Origin: Tabrizicola oligotrophica
Lineage (GTDB): Bacteria > Pseudomonadota > Alphaproteobacteria > Rhodobacterales > Rhodobacteraceae
DNA: 64,000 nucleotides
Direction: 5' to 3'
NCBI RefSeq assembly: GCF_011008935.1
Contig: NZ_JAAIVJ010000001.1
Location: 434,001 to 498,000 of the forward strand
Shown: piece by piece, positions 8,447-16,918 of the stretch
Layout: every line of letters begins with the position of its first letter
How positions within the stretch are numbered: the first letter of the stretch is position 1
Position numbers and translations under genes: made by a program
The notes under the pieces: generated by a model
What the model saw: only the letters and a program-made list of their open reading frames with translations
What the model was told of the DNA's origin: nothing
The model's database searches: none

Positions 8447-8815
8447 TCAGCCCTCCAGCAGCGCGCGCACCTGCGCCCGCATCTCGGCATTGGCAAAGGG
8501 CTTGGCCATGAAGGCCGACACTCCGGCGCGCTCGGCCGCCTCGCGGTCGCGGCCCTGCCCCTTGGCCGTCAGCATCAGGATCTTGAGCTCCCGGGTCTCG
8601 CTGTCGGCCCGCAGCGCGCCAAGGATTTCCAGACCGCTCATCCCCGGCAGCATCAGATCCAGAATGACCAGATCGGGCCGCGCCTCGGCCACCCGGTCGA
8701 GCGCCTTGGCCCCGTCGCTTTCCACCAGAACCTCGCAGCCCTCCCGCGACAGGATGAAGCGGATCGCCTCGGCGATATTGGGCTCATCTTCGATCAGAAG
8801 CACGCGGCCCGCCAT
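8447..8815 (-). CDS. Single-domain response regulator (receiver only)
   Basis: The 122-aa protein is a CheY-like receiver: acidic pair in LLIEDEPN, phospho-acceptor Asp in LVILDLMLPGMSG, Thr in MLTAKG and Lys in MAKPF. There is no output domain, so it must act through protein contact or phosphotransfer. GGGAG lies 6 nt before ATG 8815; a GTG two codons earlier would be too close to that site and is rejected. As first gene of the operon with the symporter-fused kinase it is the likely phospho-partner. CbrB and CrbR, the partners of related kinases, carry DNA-binding domains, so this pair is different. Confidence 0.9.
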   Translation of the reverse strand: MAGRVLLIEDEPNIAEAIRFILSREGCEVLVESDGAKALDRVAEARPDLVILDLMLPGMSGLEILGALRADSETRELKILMLTAKGQGRDREAAERAGVSAFMAKPFANAEMRAQVRALLEG

Positions 8816-8905
8816 CTTCACTCCCGTCCGGCACGGATCCCCTGCGGCTGACTATCACGACAAATTCCGGCGCTGTCAAAACGTCTGATCGCGAAAAGGC
8901 CCGGT

Positions 8906-10165
8906 CTATCCCTGCAGGATCGACGGCTCGCGCCGCGCCGGGCAGCTGGCGCGGGTGCAGATGCGGCAGGTCGGCCCGACCTCCAGCACGGCCTCGGAGC
9001 CGGGCGGCTCGGGGGCAAGCAGCATGGCGCTGTGGCGCAGCTCCGGGCCGCGGAAGCCGCCGGGATAGCTGACATGGCAAAACGCCCGCGCGCGCAGCAG
9101 CGCGCCTTGCGGACCGGGCAGCGAGATTACCGCCTCGACCGGGGTTTCCGGCCGGGCCAGCGCGGTGAACAAGGGCCAGAGCGGACAGGAGGCGCCAAAG
9201 CGCGGCGGCGAAAAGCCCAGGGCCGGCTTGCGCAGGAGAAGCGTGCCCGAGCCGTCGCAGATCACCAGCCCCAGCCCCGAACCGGCGCGGAGCGCAAGGC
9301 GGCGAAAGGCCGACAGCACCGGCACCGCGAACTCCCGCGCCAGCGCCAGCGGATCGGGTCCGTGCCGCGCCAGCGCCTGCTGCAAGGCGTCCTCGGGCAG
9401 CCGCGCAAGGTCGTCCTGATGGCTGGCCTGCAAGGCCGCCGCCAGCACCCGCCCCGCCCCCGAAGCGAGATGCGCCGAATGGCCGATGTCTTCGGCCGCG
9501 GCAAGGTTCCAGTCGCAGGCCTCGGCCCAGGCCTCGACCTCGTCCTGCGGCGTGGTGATCGCCTGATCCTGCCCCTGCCCCGCAGCATCGAGATAGGCCA
9601 CCAGCGCCTCGGCGCCCTGCGCCAGGCGTTCGCTGTCCTCATGCAGGTTGCGGTGAAAGCGCATGCGCCACTCGGCGTCGATGTCATCGGTATCGGCCAG
9701 AATCGCCGCCGTGGTGCGCACCGAAGAGACCGCCGACAGCACCTCGTGCAGGCTGGCCGACAGGTGCGGGTCATGCGCCATGCGGTCGTTCAGAACCTCG
9801 ACCGCGCGGGCCAGAGCGCGGCTGCGGTCGTGCAGTTCGACAAGCGCGGCCGACCAGCCCGGAAAGCGCCCGATCAGGTCATCCACCCGCTCCACTTCGG
9901 CCGCCGCCGCCGGCACCGCCGCCGCGGCCGCCCGCAGCCCGTCCAGCAGCCCGTCGGCCGGACCTTCCTGCAAGGTGGCCAAGGGCACGTCCAGCGCCCG
10001 CGCCATCTGGGCCAACAGGTCCTCGGCAATCCGGCGGCGGTTGTGTTCGATGAGGTTGAGATAGCTTGCGGAAATTCCGACCCGCGCCGCCAGATCGCCC
10101 TGCCGCATCCCCAGCGCCAGCCGCCTTTCGCGCAGGCGGGTTCCGGTCAGGGCGGACAGCAGCAT
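8906..10165 (-). CDS. ScfR/RamB-type short-chain fatty acid regulator (XRE HTH with DUF2083 C-terminus)
   Basis: The 419-aa protein begins with an XRE helix-turn-helix (about residues 8-62, MRQGDLAARVGISASYLNLI). It continues through a long helical middle and ends in a cysteine-containing DUF2083-type domain (CRICTRASCPARREPSI). Relatives such as RamB and PccR control acetate, glyoxylate-cycle or propionyl-CoA genes in response to acyl-CoA levels. GGAGA precedes the start. A perfect 16-bp palindrome 20 nt upstream of the ATG suggests that it represses its own promoter. The target metabolic genes are not evident nearby. Confidence 0.85.
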   Translation of the reverse strand: MLLSALTGTRLRERRLALGMRQGDLAARVGISASYLNLIEHNRRRIAEDLLAQMARALDVPLATLQEGPADGLLDGLRAAAAAVPAAAAEVERVDDLIGRFPGWSAALVELHDRSRALARAVEVLNDRMAHDPHLSASLHEVLSAVSSVRTTAAILADTDDIDAEWRMRFHRNLHEDSERLAQGAEALVAYLDAAGQGQDQAITTPQDEVEAWAEACDWNLAAAEDIGHSAHLASGAGRVLAAALQASHQDDLARLPEDALQQALARHGPDPLALAREFAVPVLSAFRRLALRAGSGLGLVICDGSGTLLLRKPALGFSPPRFGASCPLWPLFTALARPETPVEAVISLPGPQGALLRARAFCHVSYPGGFRGPELRHSAMLLAPEPPGSEAVLEVGPTCRICTRASCPARREPSILQG

Positions 10166-10184
10166 GGGATCTCCGTCTGGGGCT

Positions 10185-10200
10185 TGTAAATTACTTTACA
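10185..10200. promoter_or_regulatory. Perfect palindrome TGTAAA-N4-TTTACA, candidate autoregulatory operator
   Basis: The sequence TGTAAATTACTTTACA has two perfectly inverted 6-nt arms and stands out as A+T-rich in its surroundings. It lies 20-35 nt before the ScfR-type regulator's start codon, where a repressor would block RNA polymerase. Related regulators (RamB, PccR) are described as binding paired TTTGCAAA-like half sites. This site is similar in style but not identical, so its assignment to the adjacent gene is an inference from position. Confidence 0.6.
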
Positions 10201-10258
10201 GCTACCCGCCCGCGGCAGGCAAGCCACTTGCCCCGCCCGGCCCGCCTTCGGCCCATGA

Positions 10259-10288
10259 AAACGGGCGCGAGGGTTGCCCCCGCGCCCG
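10259..10288 (-). terminator. Intrinsic terminator after the ABC substrate-binding gene
   Basis: CGGGCGCG pairs with CGCGCCCG and the inner aggg/cccc extends the stem around a TTG loop (10262-10288). On the minus strand the stem is followed by a short T-run. It ends the long minus-strand pyrimidine/ABC operon whose last gene stops at 10309. Confidence 0.7.
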
Positions 10289-10308
10289 CAAATCCGCTCA
10301 AGCCGCTG

Positions 10309-11283
10309 TTATTGCAGGGCCTTGTCGGTGATCTGATGCGTCCAGGCGCCTTCCGGGGCCTTTGTGATCACCGGGTCCGAGCCGCCCGACATCAGCGCGT
10401 CCACCGTGCGCTGGTAGTCAGCCTCGTCCAGCGCGCCGTTCGAGCCGGCGGTCAGCTTGGCAATCTCGCCCATCATCCGCTTCTGGTGGCCTTCGGTCTG
10501 CGCGCCGGTGGCGTCGTTCTCCAGGACGATCATCGCCGCCTCATCGGGGTTCGCCTCGGCCTCTTTCCAGCCCTTCATCGAAGCGCGGACAAAGCGCACC
10601 ATCTTGTCTTCAAAGGCCGGATCGGCCAGCTTGTCTTCCATGACATAAAGCCCGTCCTCGAGCGTCGCCACGCCCTCGTCCTCATACTTGAAGGTGACGA
10701 GATCCTCGGGCGCCACGCCCGCGTCGATCACCTGCCAGTATTCGTTATAGGTCATGGTCGACACGCAAGCCGCCTGCTTTTGCAGCAAGGGATCGACGTT
10801 GAAGCCCTGCTTCAGCACCGTCACATCGGTGCCGTCGGTCTTCAGGCCCAGCTTGTTCATCCAGTTCAGGAACGGATATTCATTGCCGCCGAACCAGACG
10901 CCCAGCGTCTTGCCCTTGAAGTCCGCCGGGGCGGCGACACCGGATTCCTTGAGGCAAGTCAGCATCATGCCCGAGGATTTGAACGGCTGGGCGATGTTCA
11001 CCAGCGCCAGACCCTTTTCGCGCGCCGCCAGCGCCGAGGGCATCCAGTCGATCACCACATCGGCGCCGCCGCCGGCGATCACCTGCGTCGGGGCGACGTC
11101 CGGGCCACCCGGCAGGATGGTGACATTCAGGCCCTCGGCCTCATAGAACCCCTTGGCCTGCGCGACGTAATAACCGGCGAACTGCGCCTGCGTGACCCAT
11201 TTCAGCTGCAGGGTCACATCATCGGCTGCCTGAGCGCCCGTGGCCATGGCCGCGAACAGCGCCGAAGTCAGTAGCTTTTTCAT
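10309..11283 (-). CDS. NMT1/THI5-like ABC transporter substrate-binding protein
   Basis: The 324-aa protein has a signal peptide (MKKLLTSALFAAMATGAQA, cleavage near residue 19-20) and an SsuA/THI5-like periplasmic-binding fold (VTLQLKWVTQAQFAGYYVAQ near the start, typical of NMT1 proteins for pyrimidine or thiamin precursors). GGAGG precedes the ATG. It is the last gene of an operon with two permeases, an ATPase and dihydropyrimidinase, so a pyrimidine, hydantoin or related heterocycle is the probable ligand. Other NMT1 proteins bind sulfonates, nitrate or riboflavin, so substrate identity is inferred from context. Confidence 0.88.
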   Translation of the reverse strand: MKKLLTSALFAAMATGAQAADDVTLQLKWVTQAQFAGYYVAQAKGFYEAEGLNVTILPGGPDVAPTQVIAGGGADVVIDWMPSALAAREKGLALVNIAQPFKSSGMMLTCLKESGVAAPADFKGKTLGVWFGGNEYPFLNWMNKLGLKTDGTDVTVLKQGFNVDPLLQKQAACVSTMTYNEYWQVIDAGVAPEDLVTFKYEDEGVATLEDGLYVMEDKLADPAFEDKMVRFVRASMKGWKEAEANPDEAAMIVLENDATGAQTEGHQKRMMGEIAKLTAGSNGALDEADYQRTVDALMSGGSDPVITKAPEGAWTHQITDKALQ

Positions 11284-11322
11284 TCCAAACCTCCAGGTTG
11301 CGACCCGTATCCCGGGCCTTTG

Positions 11323-12168
11323 TTAATGTCTTTGCGACGGGTGCCAGAATGTTACCCGCTTCTCGATCATGGCGACGAGACCATAAAAGGCCGACCCCGC
11401 TATGGCCGCCACGACGATTTCGGCCCAGATCATGTCCAGCGCCAGCTGGCCAATCGAGGCATTGATCCGGAACCCCATGCCCCGCGTCGGGCTGCCGAAG
11501 AATTCGGCAACGATGGCGCCGATCAGGGCAAGGGTCGAGGCGATCTTCAGCCCGTTGAAGACAAAGGGCATGGCGGCGGGCAGGCGCAGCTTCAAAAGGC
11601 TTTGGCCGTAGCTCGCCGACCAGGTCGCCATCAGGTCGCGCTGCATGTGGTCGCTGGCCTTCAACCCCGCCACCGTGTTCACCAGCATCGGGAAGAACAC
11701 CATCACCACCACCACCGCCGCTTTCGACTGCCAGTCAAAGCCGAACCACATCACCATGATCGGCGCGATGCCGACGATGGGCAGGGCGGCGACGAAATTG
11801 CCCACCGGCAGCAGCCCGCGTTGCAGGAAGGGCGAGCGGTCGATCAGGATCGCCGTCAGGAAGGCCGCGCCGCAGCCGATCAGATAGCCCGAAAGCGCGC
11901 CCTTCACCGCCGTCTGCACGAAATCCTCCCACAGCACCGGCAAGCTGCCCGCCAGCGCCGCCAGCACCGCCGAAGGCGGCGGCAGGATCACCGGCGACAC
12001 GTCCAGCCCGCGCACCAGCCCCTCCCAGACCACCAGCACCGTCAGTCCGAAGATCACCGGCACGGCCAGCTTGCCCGCGCGGGTTCGCGCCAGCGGCGCG
12101 GCGGCAAGGCGGGTGTTGATCCACCAGCCAAGCACCCAGGCGGCAAGCGCGATCAGAACCCAGCTCAT
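11323..12168 (-). CDS. ABC transporter permease (SsuC/ThiX-like)
   Basis: The 281-aa inner-membrane protein has about six helices and the EAA-type coupling loop (ATWSASYGQSLLKLRLPAAM) that docks with the ATPase, which marks the BPD_transp_1 family. It overlaps the preceding permease by 4 nt (ATGA at 12165-12168), indicating coupled translation and a heterodimeric channel. Within the operon it transports the ligand captured by the binding protein encoded downstream. Confidence 0.9.
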   Translation of the reverse strand: MSWVLIALAAWVLGWWINTRLAAAPLARTRAGKLAVPVIFGLTVLVVWEGLVRGLDVSPVILPPPSAVLAALAGSLPVLWEDFVQTAVKGALSGYLIGCGAAFLTAILIDRSPFLQRGLLPVGNFVAALPIVGIAPIMVMWFGFDWQSKAAVVVVMVFFPMLVNTVAGLKASDHMQRDLMATWSASYGQSLLKLRLPAAMPFVFNGLKIASTLALIGAIVAEFFGSPTRGMGFRINASIGQLALDMIWAEIVVAAIAGSAFYGLVAMIEKRVTFWHPSQRH

Positions 12169-13031
12169 CGTGCCATCCCCATCTTCCGCAAGGTTCGCCG
12201 CTCCATCAGGCCGATCAGCATCACCATCCCCGCCGCCACGATCGCCGCCGCAAAAAGCGCCGCCCAGATCTGCACGGTCTGGCCGTAATAGCTGCCCGAC
12301 AAGAGCCGCGCCCCCAGCCCCGCCACCGCCCCGGTCGGCAACTCGCCGACAATGGCGCCGACAAGGCTCGCCGCCATGCCGACCTTCAGCGAGGTGAACA
12401 GATAGGGCATCGAGGCCGGCAGCCGCAGCTTCCAGAACGCCGCGCCCGCGCTGGCATTATAGGTCTTCAACAGGTCCAGCTGCATCTGGTCGGGGCTGCG
12501 CAGCCCCTTGACCATGCCGACCACCACCGGGAAGAACGACAGATAGGCCGAGATGATCGCTTTCGGCACCAGCCCCTGCAAGCCGACCGAATTCAGCACC
12601 ACGATGATCATCGGCGCAATCGCCAGAATCGGAATGGTCTGGCTGGCAATCGCCCAAGGCATCACGCTCATGTCCATGGCCCGGTTGTGCAGGATGCCGA
12701 CCGCCAGCAAAATGCCCAGCACCGTGCCCATGACAAAGCCCAGAAGCGTCGCCGACAGCGTCACCCAGCCGTGATAGACCAAGGACCGCTTCGAGGTCGG
12801 CGCCATGCCGAAGGTGGTTTTCACCAACTCCCCCGCCACCTGGTGCGGCGCCGGCAGCACCGGCCGCTCCTGGTTCCAGGTCTCGGCCACCAGCGCCAGC
12901 CCCGAGGCAGGCTCCACCCCTGCCCGGCTCGCCTGATCGTAGACCCAGGCCCGGTTCAAGCCCACCGCAGCGCCATACCACAGCGCGATGATGGCGATGA
13001 GAACAGTCAGCACCGGCAGCACATGCCTCAT
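12165..13031 (-). CDS. ABC transporter permease (second subunit)
   Basis: The 288-aa membrane protein is of the same family as its neighbour, with the coupling loop KTYNASAGAAFWKLRLPASM. It also has an extended periplasmic segment between the first and second helices (NRAWVYDQASRAGVEP onward). The start MRHVLPVL at 13031 is chosen because it overlaps the previous stop by 4 nt; the frame is open further upstream, but that would run across the preceding gene. Together with the downstream permease it should form the transport channel. Confidence 0.9.
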   Translation of the reverse strand: MRHVLPVLTVLIAIIALWYGAAVGLNRAWVYDQASRAGVEPASGLALVAETWNQERPVLPAPHQVAGELVKTTFGMAPTSKRSLVYHGWVTLSATLLGFVMGTVLGILLAVGILHNRAMDMSVMPWAIASQTIPILAIAPMIIVVLNSVGLQGLVPKAIISAYLSFFPVVVGMVKGLRSPDQMQLDLLKTYNASAGAAFWKLRLPASMPYLFTSLKVGMAASLVGAIVGELPTGAVAGLGARLLSGSYYGQTVQIWAALFAAAIVAAGMVMLIGLMERRTLRKMGMAR

Positions 13032-13363
13032 TGCACCGCCCCCTTTGGCCAGCCGATCAGCGCCACGGCGATCACGCCAAGTCCGATGCCGGCCCATTGC
13101 AGCTGGCTTGGCCGCTCGGCAAAGAACATGACTGCAACCAGCGTCGCCAGCACCAGTTGCAGCACCGCCGAGATGGAAATCGCCACCGCCATGCCGCTTT
13201 CCCGCATCAAGCGCACCATCAAGAGGTTGCCGACCCCGTAAAGCGCCAGCGAGGCGACGATCAGCCAGACCTGCCCGGTCGCCACATAGCCGCGCAAGGC
13301 ACTGGCGGCGGTCAGGAAGATCGCCATGGCGCCAGCGAGAAAGATCAGCGCCCCGCCGCTCAT
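13028..13363 (-). CDS. Small multidrug/metabolite (DMT) superfamily membrane protein, four helices
   Basis: The 111-aa protein has four hydrophobic segments (for example LIFLAGAMAIFLTAASAL and WLIVASLALYGVGNLLMV) and resembles half of an EamA transporter or an SMR-type dimer subunit. It overlaps both neighbours by 4 nt, so it belongs to the ABC operon even though ABC importers do not need such a subunit. It could export a product such as beta-alanine or a carbamoyl intermediate, but that is speculation. Its length fits a functional homodimer, not a broken 10-helix transporter. Confidence 0.8.
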   Translation of the reverse strand: MSGGALIFLAGAMAIFLTAASALRGYVATGQVWLIVASLALYGVGNLLMVRLMRESGMAVAISISAVLQLVLATLVAVMFFAERPSQLQWAGIGLGVIAVALIGWPKGAVQ

Positions 13364-14157
13364 TCGTGGTCTCCGTGGCCGGCCCGCAGCCCCTCGCGCA
13401 CCCGGTGGGCAATCTCGATGAACGCGCGCGAGTCGCGGATGTCGAGCGGGCGCTCCTTCGGCAGGGGCGAGTCGATGACATCGGTGATCCGCCCCGGCCG
13501 CGGGCTCATCACGACGATCTTGGTCGACAGATAGACCGCCTCGGGAATGGAATGGGTGACAAAGCCGATGGTCTTGCCGGTGCGCGCCCAAAGCTTCAAC
13601 ACCTCCTCGTTCAGCCGGTCGCGGACGATCTCGTCCAGCGCGCCGAACGGCTCGTCCATCAGAAGAATGTCGGCATCAAAGGCCAGCGCCCGCGCGATGC
13701 TGGCCCGCTGCTGCATGCCGCCCGACAGCTGCCAGGGGAATTTCTTGCCAAACCCCGCCAGTTCCACCAGTTCCAGCACGCGGTTCACCCGCTCGTCCTG
13801 TTCCGCCTTCGAAAACCCCATGATCTCCAAGGGCAACTTGATATTGCCGGCAATCGTGCGCCACGGATAAAGCCCCGCCGCCTGAAACACATAGCCGTAA
13901 GCCCTCGCCTGCCGCGCCTGATCGGGGGTCATGCCATTCACCGTCAGCGTGCCGCCGGTCGGCGTTTCCAGCGCCGCAATGGCGCGCAGGAAGGTGGTCT
14001 TGCCGCAGCCCGACGGCCCGATGAAGGACACGAAATCGCCCCGGTTGATGGTCAGGTTCACATCCTTCAGGGCCTGCACCGGCCCGTCGCCGGTCTCGAA
14101 CACCAGATTGAGGTTCTTCGCCTCGATCACCGGCGCGCTGGTCGCTGTATCTTTCAT
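13360..14157 (-). CDS. ABC transporter ATP-binding protein (SsuB/TauB-like)
   Basis: The 265-aa ATPase has Walker A GPSGCGKTT, Q-loop VFQAAGLYPW, signature LSGGMQQR, Walker B ILLMDEP and the H-loop FVTHS, all intact. The start MKDTATS at 14157 shares one base with the stop of dihydropyrimidinase (TGATG), so the transporter is translated directly after the catabolic enzyme. It energises uptake through the two permeases encoded downstream. Confidence 0.93.
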   Translation of the reverse strand: MKDTATSAPVIEAKNLNLVFETGDGPVQALKDVNLTINRGDFVSFIGPSGCGKTTFLRAIAALETPTGGTLTVNGMTPDQARQARAYGYVFQAAGLYPWRTIAGNIKLPLEIMGFSKAEQDERVNRVLELVELAGFGKKFPWQLSGGMQQRASIARALAFDADILLMDEPFGALDEIVRDRLNEEVLKLWARTGKTIGFVTHSIPEAVYLSTKIVVMSPRPGRITDVIDSPLPKERPLDIRDSRAFIEIAHRVREGLRAGHGDHE

Positions 14158-15611
14158 CACACCCCCGTCGGCGACATGCCGCTGCGCGCGACCGGGCGCG
14201 GCGCAGTCAGGTCTTTCCACGCCGAAAGCGCGCGGTTCACCGCCGGGCGCGGCGCGCGGGCGACGAACTCGCCATGGCCCTCCTTCGGAATGACCGTGCC
14301 ATCCTCCACCGCCACCCGGCCCCGGCTCAGAGTATAGCGCGGCAGGCCCTTCACCTTCTGGCCTTCGAACACGTTGTAATCAATCGCCGATTGCTGGGTC
14401 TTGGCCGAAATCACCTTCTCCTTCTCCGGATCCCAGACCACCAGATCGGCATCCGCCCCGACCAGAACCGCGCCCTTCTTCGGATAGCAGTTCAGGATCT
14501 TGGCGATATTGGTCGACGTCACCGCGACAAACTCGTTCGGCGTCAGCCGGCCGGTGTTCACCCCATGGGTCCAGAGCATCGGCATCCGGTCCTCAAGGCC
14601 TCCGGTGCCGTTCGGGATCTGGGCAAAGGACTTCAGGCCAAAGCGCTTCTGCTCGGTGGTAAAGGCACAATGGTCGGTGGCGACCACAGACAGCGAGCCC
14701 GATTGCAACCCGGCCCAGAGACTGTCCTGATGGCGCTTGTTGCGGAAGGGCGGGCTCATCACCCGCCGCGCGGCATGGTCCCAGTCGGGGTTGAAATATT
14801 CGCTCTCATCCAGCGTCAGATGCTGGATCAACGGCTCGCCCCAAACCCGCTTGCCCTGCGCCCGCGCCCGGCGGATCGCCTCATGCGCATCCTCACACGA
14901 GGTATGCACCACATAAAGCGGCACCCCCGCCATGTCGGCAATCATGATGGCGCGGTTCGTCGCCTCGCCCTCGACCTGCGGCGGGCGGGAATAGGCATGC
15001 GCCTCGGGGCCGGTATTGCCCTCGGCCAGAAGCTTCGCCGTCAGTTCCGCCACCACATCGCCGTTCTCGGCATGCACCATCGCCAGACCGCCGAGGTCCC
15101 CCACCCGCTTGAACGACTGATACATCTCGTCGTCGTTCACCATCAGCGCGCCCTTGTAGGCCATGAAATGCTTGAAACTGGTCATCCCGGCCTTGACCGA
15201 GGCCTCCATGTCCTCCCAAACCTTCTGCCCCCACCAGGTGATCGCCATGTGGTAAGAATAATCGCAATGCGCCCGGCCCGACTTGTTGTGCCACATCTGC
15301 GCGGCATCCATCAGCCCCTGGCCCTGCGACGGCAGCACGAAATCGACCACCATCGTCGTGCCGCCCGACACCGCCGCCCGCGTGCCGGACTCAAAGTCGT
15401 CGGTGGAATAGGTGCCCATGAAGGGCATCTCGAGATGGGTGTGCGGATCAATCCCGCCCGGCATGACATAGCAGCCGGTGGCATCCAGCACCCGCTCGCC
15501 CGTCAGCCCGGTGCCGATCTCGGTGATGATGCCGCCCTCGACCCTGACATCGGCCTCATAGCTGAGGTCGGCCGTCACCACTGTTCCGCCCTTGATCACC
15601 GTCGACGCCAT
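14157..15611 (-). CDS. hydA: Dihydropyrimidinase / D-hydantoinase
   Basis: The 484-aa amidohydrolase opens dihydrouracil, dihydrothymine or 5-substituted hydantoins to carbamoyl amino acids. Metal ligands are visible: DPHTHLE, the carbamylated lysine region TSFKHFMAYK, MVHAENGD, YVVHTS and the aspartate in ATDHCAF. The start MASTVIK at 15611 has GGGGAGA upstream. It sits first in the ABC transporter operon and near a ureidopropionase-like hydrolase, giving two consecutive steps of reductive pyrimidine breakdown. The dehydrogenase of step one (PydA or PreTA) is not in this window. Confidence 0.95.
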   Translation of the reverse strand: MASTVIKGGTVVTADLSYEADVRVEGGIITEIGTGLTGERVLDATGCYVMPGGIDPHTHLEMPFMGTYSTDDFESGTRAAVSGGTTMVVDFVLPSQGQGLMDAAQMWHNKSGRAHCDYSYHMAITWWGQKVWEDMEASVKAGMTSFKHFMAYKGALMVNDDEMYQSFKRVGDLGGLAMVHAENGDVVAELTAKLLAEGNTGPEAHAYSRPPQVEGEATNRAIMIADMAGVPLYVVHTSCEDAHEAIRRARAQGKRVWGEPLIQHLTLDESEYFNPDWDHAARRVMSPPFRNKRHQDSLWAGLQSGSLSVVATDHCAFTTEQKRFGLKSFAQIPNGTGGLEDRMPMLWTHGVNTGRLTPNEFVAVTSTNIAKILNCYPKKGAVLVGADADLVVWDPEKEKVISAKTQQSAIDYNVFEGQKVKGLPRYTLSRGRVAVEDGTVIPKEGHGEFVARAPRPAVNRALSAWKDLTAPRPVARSGMSPTGV

Positions 15612-15633
15612 GGCACTCTCCCCTTCATCTGTT

Positions 15634-15680
15634 CTCAAATATCCCGGGGTCTGGGGCAGCGCCCCAGTCCGAGGGTTCAG
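15634..15680. repeat. Dispersed intergenic repeat, half copy (CTCAAATATCC... with CTGGGGC/GCCCCAG stem)
   Basis: The segment CTCAAATATCCCGGGG is followed by a stem CTGGGGC-AGC-GCCCCAG and CAGTCCGAGGGTTCAG. The CAAATATCC core is shared with copies at 16878-16900, 35581-35669 and 59740-59826. This copy lies between hydA and the GT61 gene and may end GT61 transcription. It has a counterpart on the other side of the GT61 gene. Confidence 0.75.
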
Positions 15681-15700
15681 CACGCGCGGCCAAGGCCGTT

Positions 15701-16834
15701 TCAGGCCGCATCCTTTTCCTCATCCCCGTGATCCTCGGGCAGATCTTCTGCCGCGACCGGGCGCAGGCGTTGGTCGGTCTCGGTCTCCAGTCCGTGCAGC
15801 GCCGCCCGGCGTTCCTCGGCGGTCATGTTCGCCCAAGGGGCGCCGCTCACGAACCCGGCCTCCGCCAGCGCAGCCCAAAGCGCCGGACGGTCCGGCTCCA
15901 GATAGATCAGGTTCGGATTGCGGGTCTTTTTCGGCGCGTGAATCGAGGCGATCTGGTCAAGGCCGGTCACCGGGCCGCCCAGAAACCACTCCAGATGCGC
16001 GCAGATCTGCGCAAAGGTGGGCGAGCGGCGGCGCTGGATCACCGCCACCTTGCAGCCCGCCTGTCCCGCCATCGCCAGCAGGTGAAACGGCGAGCCTTCG
16101 GTGCCGACCACATGGCTTGCCCCCCGCAGCATCGCCACCTGACGCGCCAGCTTGAACTCCTCGGGCCGGATCACCTCATAGCCTTGCGCCGCAAACAGCG
16201 CCTCAAGCCCCTGCTCGCCCAGGATCATCCCGCGCCGCGCCGGCTGGCCGCTGCGGGTGATGTAGAACCGTCGGCCCTTGCCCTCGGCCGGAACCTCGGC
16301 CAGCCGATCCCGCAGCAAGGCCCGCGCCTCCGGCCGGCCCAGCATCAGCTCGCCCGAACCAAGCCCCTGCTCGGCCAGCACCAGTCGGTCCACCGTCACC
16401 GGCGCCTCCAGCACCGTTACCGGCGGCAGGCCCAGAAGCGCCGCCATCTGGGCAAACATCTTGCTGCACTGCCGCGCCTTGTCGAAGGGGCGGGCAAAGA
16501 ACAGCACGCCCGCGACATCCGTACGTCCGTGCAAAGCCCAGAGCCGCCCGGTGCCCTCGACCAGCATATGCCCGAAATGCCCCGAGAGGATGCCACCGAA
16601 CAGGTAAGTCCCGGCCAGATGCCGCTCGGCCGCGCGGGGCTCGGGAAAGACGTTGATCGGCGCATGGGCATGACCGCCATAGCACAGGCTTTCGGCCACC
16701 GGCTCCCCGCCGACGAAGACGCCGCAGGGCTGCGGCCGCTCCGGCCCCGCCGGCGGCACCAGAAGCGCGCCTGCCACCTCGCGGATGCGCCCGGCCAGCG
16801 GCAGCATGGGGTCAAGCGGCAGAGCCTGCCTCAT
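15701..16834 (-). CDS. Glycosyltransferase family 61 protein (DUF563)
   Basis: The 377-aa protein has GT61 landmarks: GGILSGHFGHMLVEGTGRLW in the middle, YITRSGQPARRGMILGEQ, and the late EGSPFHLLAMAGQ. The C-terminus is charged (EDHGDEEKDAA). GT61 enzymes transfer sugars in capsule, lipopolysaccharide or glycoprotein synthesis. The start MRQALPL at 16834 is chosen because AAGGAGG lies 7 nt upstream. Its place between two pyrimidine-catabolism genes makes no biochemical sense, and it is bracketed by related repeat copies, which suggests insertion. Confidence 0.87.
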   Translation of the reverse strand: MRQALPLDPMLPLAGRIREVAGALLVPPAGPERPQPCGVFVGGEPVAESLCYGGHAHAPINVFPEPRAAERHLAGTYLFGGILSGHFGHMLVEGTGRLWALHGRTDVAGVLFFARPFDKARQCSKMFAQMAALLGLPPVTVLEAPVTVDRLVLAEQGLGSGELMLGRPEARALLRDRLAEVPAEGKGRRFYITRSGQPARRGMILGEQGLEALFAAQGYEVIRPEEFKLARQVAMLRGASHVVGTEGSPFHLLAMAGQAGCKVAVIQRRRSPTFAQICAHLEWFLGGPVTGLDQIASIHAPKKTRNPNLIYLEPDRPALWAALAEAGFVSGAPWANMTAEERRAALHGLETETDQRLRPVAAEDLPEDHGDEEKDAA

Positions 16835-16877
16835 CGCCTCGCCTCCTTGCCCCGCCATTCCCTGCACGCGCCCCTGC

Positions 16878-16900
16878 CTTTCATACTGGCTCAAATATCC
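16878..16900. repeat. Dispersed intergenic repeat, single copy (CTTTCATACTGG...CAAATATCC)
   Basis: CTTTCATACTGGCTCAAATATCC on the plus strand matches the left arm of the long hairpins at 35581 and 59740. It lies just before the GT61 start on the minus strand. With the half copy at 15634-15680, also reading CTCAAATATCC and followed by CCCCAGTCCG, it brackets the GT61 gene in direct orientation. Confidence 0.8.
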
Positions 16901-16918
16901 ATGGTCCGCCGCCGGCCC

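Noticed and set aside
5359-8511. 1050-codon open frame on the plus strand
   Set aside because: It is antisense to the complete histidine-kinase operon, is His/Gln/Arg-rich as expected for the reverse of GC-rich code, and has no family motif.
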